The notes under the pieces are model-generated. The model worked only from the letters and a program-made list of their open reading frames with translations, ran no database searches and was not told the DNA's origin. From Planctomycetota bacterium (GTDB lineage Bacteria; Planctomycetota; UBA8108), in contig JAFGKN010000811.1 of the NCBI GenBank assembly GCA_016928605.1, forward strand, positions 1 to 6,736: a stretch of DNA of 6,736 nt, given 5' to 3'. Both the position numbers and the translations under genes were made by a program. Shown in pieces: positions 5,257 to 6,736 of this stretch (position 1 is its first letter; each line of letters begins with the position of its first letter).

Positions 5257-6736
5257 CTATCGGTTTTGCTCGATCCTCGAGTCCAGCACGGCGTTCACGA
5301 TCGCGTCGGCAAGGGCCTTCATCCCTTTGTCGCCGGGGTGCCCGGCGACCCCGTCGTGCGTGAAGGACCGCTCCGAGCGCGCCGCACTCGATGGATCGCG
5401 GCCGAGCGAGCCGGCGTCGACGAAGATCCCGCCGGCCTCCCGACAGGCCTCGGCGAGCACCTGGTCCTTGGCTGCATCTGGCCAGAAGCAGCTCCGCACG
5501 ACCACCAGCGGGTGGCGTCTCGCGAGGGCGCAACGGAGGAGGCTCATCACCCCGGCCTTGAACTGCGCTCTGGCCTCAGCGGAGCCCAGCGGAGGGACGT
5601 TCTCTCCGATGGCGAGGACCACCAGGTCGGCGTCGAACGCGAAGCAGTCCTTCAATTCCAGGTCCACATCGTACGCCGCGTAGCCGCGCTCGAAATCCGC
5701 GATGTTCTTGACCCGGATCCGGGGCGTGGACCCGATGTGCCGGGCGAGAGCGCCCGCGACGAGGTGGACGTAGTCCTTGTCCTCGGAGCTGGCCGCCATG
5801 CCCCAGTTTCCGGTCCAGCCGATCTCCGGCTTGGGGCCGTGCAATGTGATGCTGTTCCCCAGGAAGAGGATGCGGCGGATGGCCGCGGGCTTGACCTCCG
5901 GCTCCGCCGTGACCGGGAACATGGAGATCCGGAACTTCGTGCAGCCGTAGGGGACGAGCGTCACTCGCTCCGGTGGCTTTGTTGTTTCGACCGGCAGGAG
6001 CGGCAGCCGGGGGGCCTTCGGGTCGGGATTCCAGGCGACCTCGACCGCACTCGCTCGCAGCTCGAGGGGCGCTGCCAATGGCCAGTCCCACCTCGCGGGC
6101 ATCGCGGAGCGAGCCACCGTCAAGCCGGGATCCTGCACGTCCAGCGCGAATTGCCACCGGGCGCTCGGATCGGGCGTGTTGGCGTCCGCGGTGTCGGGGA
6201 TGGGCAGCGCGAAGAGCAGCGGGCCGTAGGAGACGGAGGCGTAAGGCACGCCCCGCGTGCTCCCCTCCTCCGGAATCGCCACCTTCGTGGCCCGGTGCGC
6301 GCCGTCGTAGGGAGCGCCCGTCGCGGTGTCGCGTCCGGTTTCGAGGCGCGCGGTCATGGGAAGGCAGAGCCGCACGGTGTCGCCCGGCCTCCAGGTCCGT
6401 TGGATGCGGGCGAATCCTTTCGAGCTCCGCTCGACGGGCACGCTGGAGCCGTTCACGTCGAGGGTGGGCGATGTGCACCAGCCGGGGATGCGAACGTCGA
6501 GGGGGAATGCGGCCTCGCGTTCGGGCTGAACGGACATCACAACGGTTTCGCTGAAGGGGTAGTCGGTCGTGCAGTCGATCACGACCGGGACGCGGTCCGC
6601 CACGAGCGCGGTCACCTTGCAGGGGCCGTAGCAGGTGGCCGCCAGGCCTCCCTCGTGGGTGGCCATCCACAGGTGCGTGACGTACCACGGCACGATGCGG
6701 TTGAGCGCGGCCGTGCAGCAGAGCGGCGAGTGCTTC
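5257..6736 (-). CDS. DUF1680 (GH127-type) glycosidase fused to SGNH hydrolase (5' end missing)
   Basis: The minus-strand frame enters from the right edge and runs to the TAG at 5257-5259, 492 complete residues. Residues 1-270 are the C-terminal half of a DUF1680 / GH127-type beta-L-arabinofuranosidase: KHSPLCCTAALNRI with the Cys-Cys pair (6715-6720) that in GH127 includes the nucleophile, then LAATCYGPCKV, DYPFSETVVMSV, IPGWC, YGPLLFALPIPDT and LVPYGCTKFRISMFPV. A short linker rich in Glu, Pro and Ala leads to an SGNH/GDSL-type hydrolase (about residues 285-492): RRILFLGNSITLHGPKPEIGW with the catalytic Ser at 5851-5853, Asn in AIGEN (5599-5601), and Asp (5353-5355) and His (5338-5340) in HDGVAGHPGDKGM. 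The triad looks intact. The first half should release beta-linked L-arabinofuranose. The second is probably an esterase that could remove acetyl or similar groups, though its substrate is inferred. No stop or frameshift separates the halves. The signal peptide and the Glu-x-Cys part of the glycosidase site lie outside the window. Confidence 0.93.
   Translation of the reverse strand, partial: KHSPLCCTAALNRIVPWYVTHLWMATHEGGLAATCYGPCKVTALVADRVPVVIDCTTDYPFSETVVMSVQPEREAAFPLDVRIPGWCTSPTLDVNGSSVPVERSSKGFARIQRTWRPGDTVRLCLPMTARLETGRDTATGAPYDGAHRATKVAIPEEGSTRGVPYASVSYGPLLFALPIPDTADANTPDPSARWQFALDVQDPGLTVARSAMPARWDWPLAAPLELRASAVEVAWNPDPKAPRLPLLPVETTKPPERVTLVPYGCTKFRISMFPVTAEPEVKPAAIRRILFLGNSITLHGPKPEIGWTGNWGMAASSEDKDYVHLVAGALARHIGSTPRIRVKNIADFERGYAAYDVDLELKDCFAFDADLVVLAIGENVPPLGSAEARAQFKAGVMSLLRCALARRHPLVVVRSCFWPDAAKDQVLAEACREAGGIFVDAGSLGRDPSSAARSERSFTHDGVAGHPGDKGMKALADAIVNAVLDSRIEQNR
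6674..6736. repeat. Paralogous direct repeat, right copy (DUF1680 Cys-Cys region)
   Basis: Partner of 2463-2525, offset by 4211 bases in the same orientation. The match is cut by the window edge and probably continues to the right through the upstream part of the intact paralogue. Confidence 0.85.

Noticed and set aside
1..6736. Defence system, CRISPR array, tRNA, rRNA or transposase
   Set aside because: No direct-repeat and spacer pattern, cloverleaf, rRNA motif or transposase motif was found on either strand; the window is accounted for by carbohydrate-active genes.

Overview
The window is GC-rich DNA carrying large, multi-domain, mostly secreted-type carbohydrate enzymes and a formylglycine-type sulfatase. 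It contains no transporter, no SusC/D pair, and no RNA or mobile element. The style points to the Planctomycetota, or the related Verrucomicrobiota: sulfatase with a C-terminal accessory domain, DUF1680 glycosidase joined to an SGNH hydrolase, GH43 joined to GH10. The phylum is inferred from protein style, not from a marker gene.

Layout, left to right. Bases 1-2421 (+) are the 3' part of one long gene. It reads GH43 C-terminus, concanavalin-A-like GH43_C2 domain, fascin-like beta-trefoil, then a complete GH10 endo-xylanase; its start lies off the left edge. Bases 2466-2947 (-) are an internal piece of a DUF1680 (GH127-type beta-L-arabinofuranosidase) gene. It keeps the putative catalytic and zinc residues but lacks both ends, so it is called a pseudogene. 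Bases 2948-3188 hold a possible further gene relic on the minus strand and the leader of the next gene. Bases 3189-5060 (+) encode an exported type I sulfatase that starts at GTG behind a good ribosome binding site. Bases 5061-5256 separate two convergent genes and hold an 8-bp hairpin and a possible short relic. Bases 5257-6736 (-) are the 3' part of a DUF1680 gene fused in frame to an SGNH hydrolase; its start lies off the right edge.

Taken together the genes look like part of a polysaccharide-degradation cluster. GH10 would cut a xylan backbone, GH43 and DUF1680 would remove xylose or arabinose side groups, the SGNH domain could remove acetyl or other esters, and the sulfatase would remove sulfate. 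A sulfated, arabinosylated and acylated xylan-like glycan is the simplest common substrate. This is an inference from the gene set.

The most notable structural signal is that the DUF1680 piece at 2466-2947 and the DUF1680-SGNH gene at the right edge are diverged paralogues in the same orientation. They share an alignable stretch (2463-2525 and 6674-6736, 55 of 63 bases identical by hand count). The left copy stops abruptly where the right copy continues, which indicates duplication followed by truncation. I saw no defence system, CRISPR array, tRNA, rRNA or insertion sequence.
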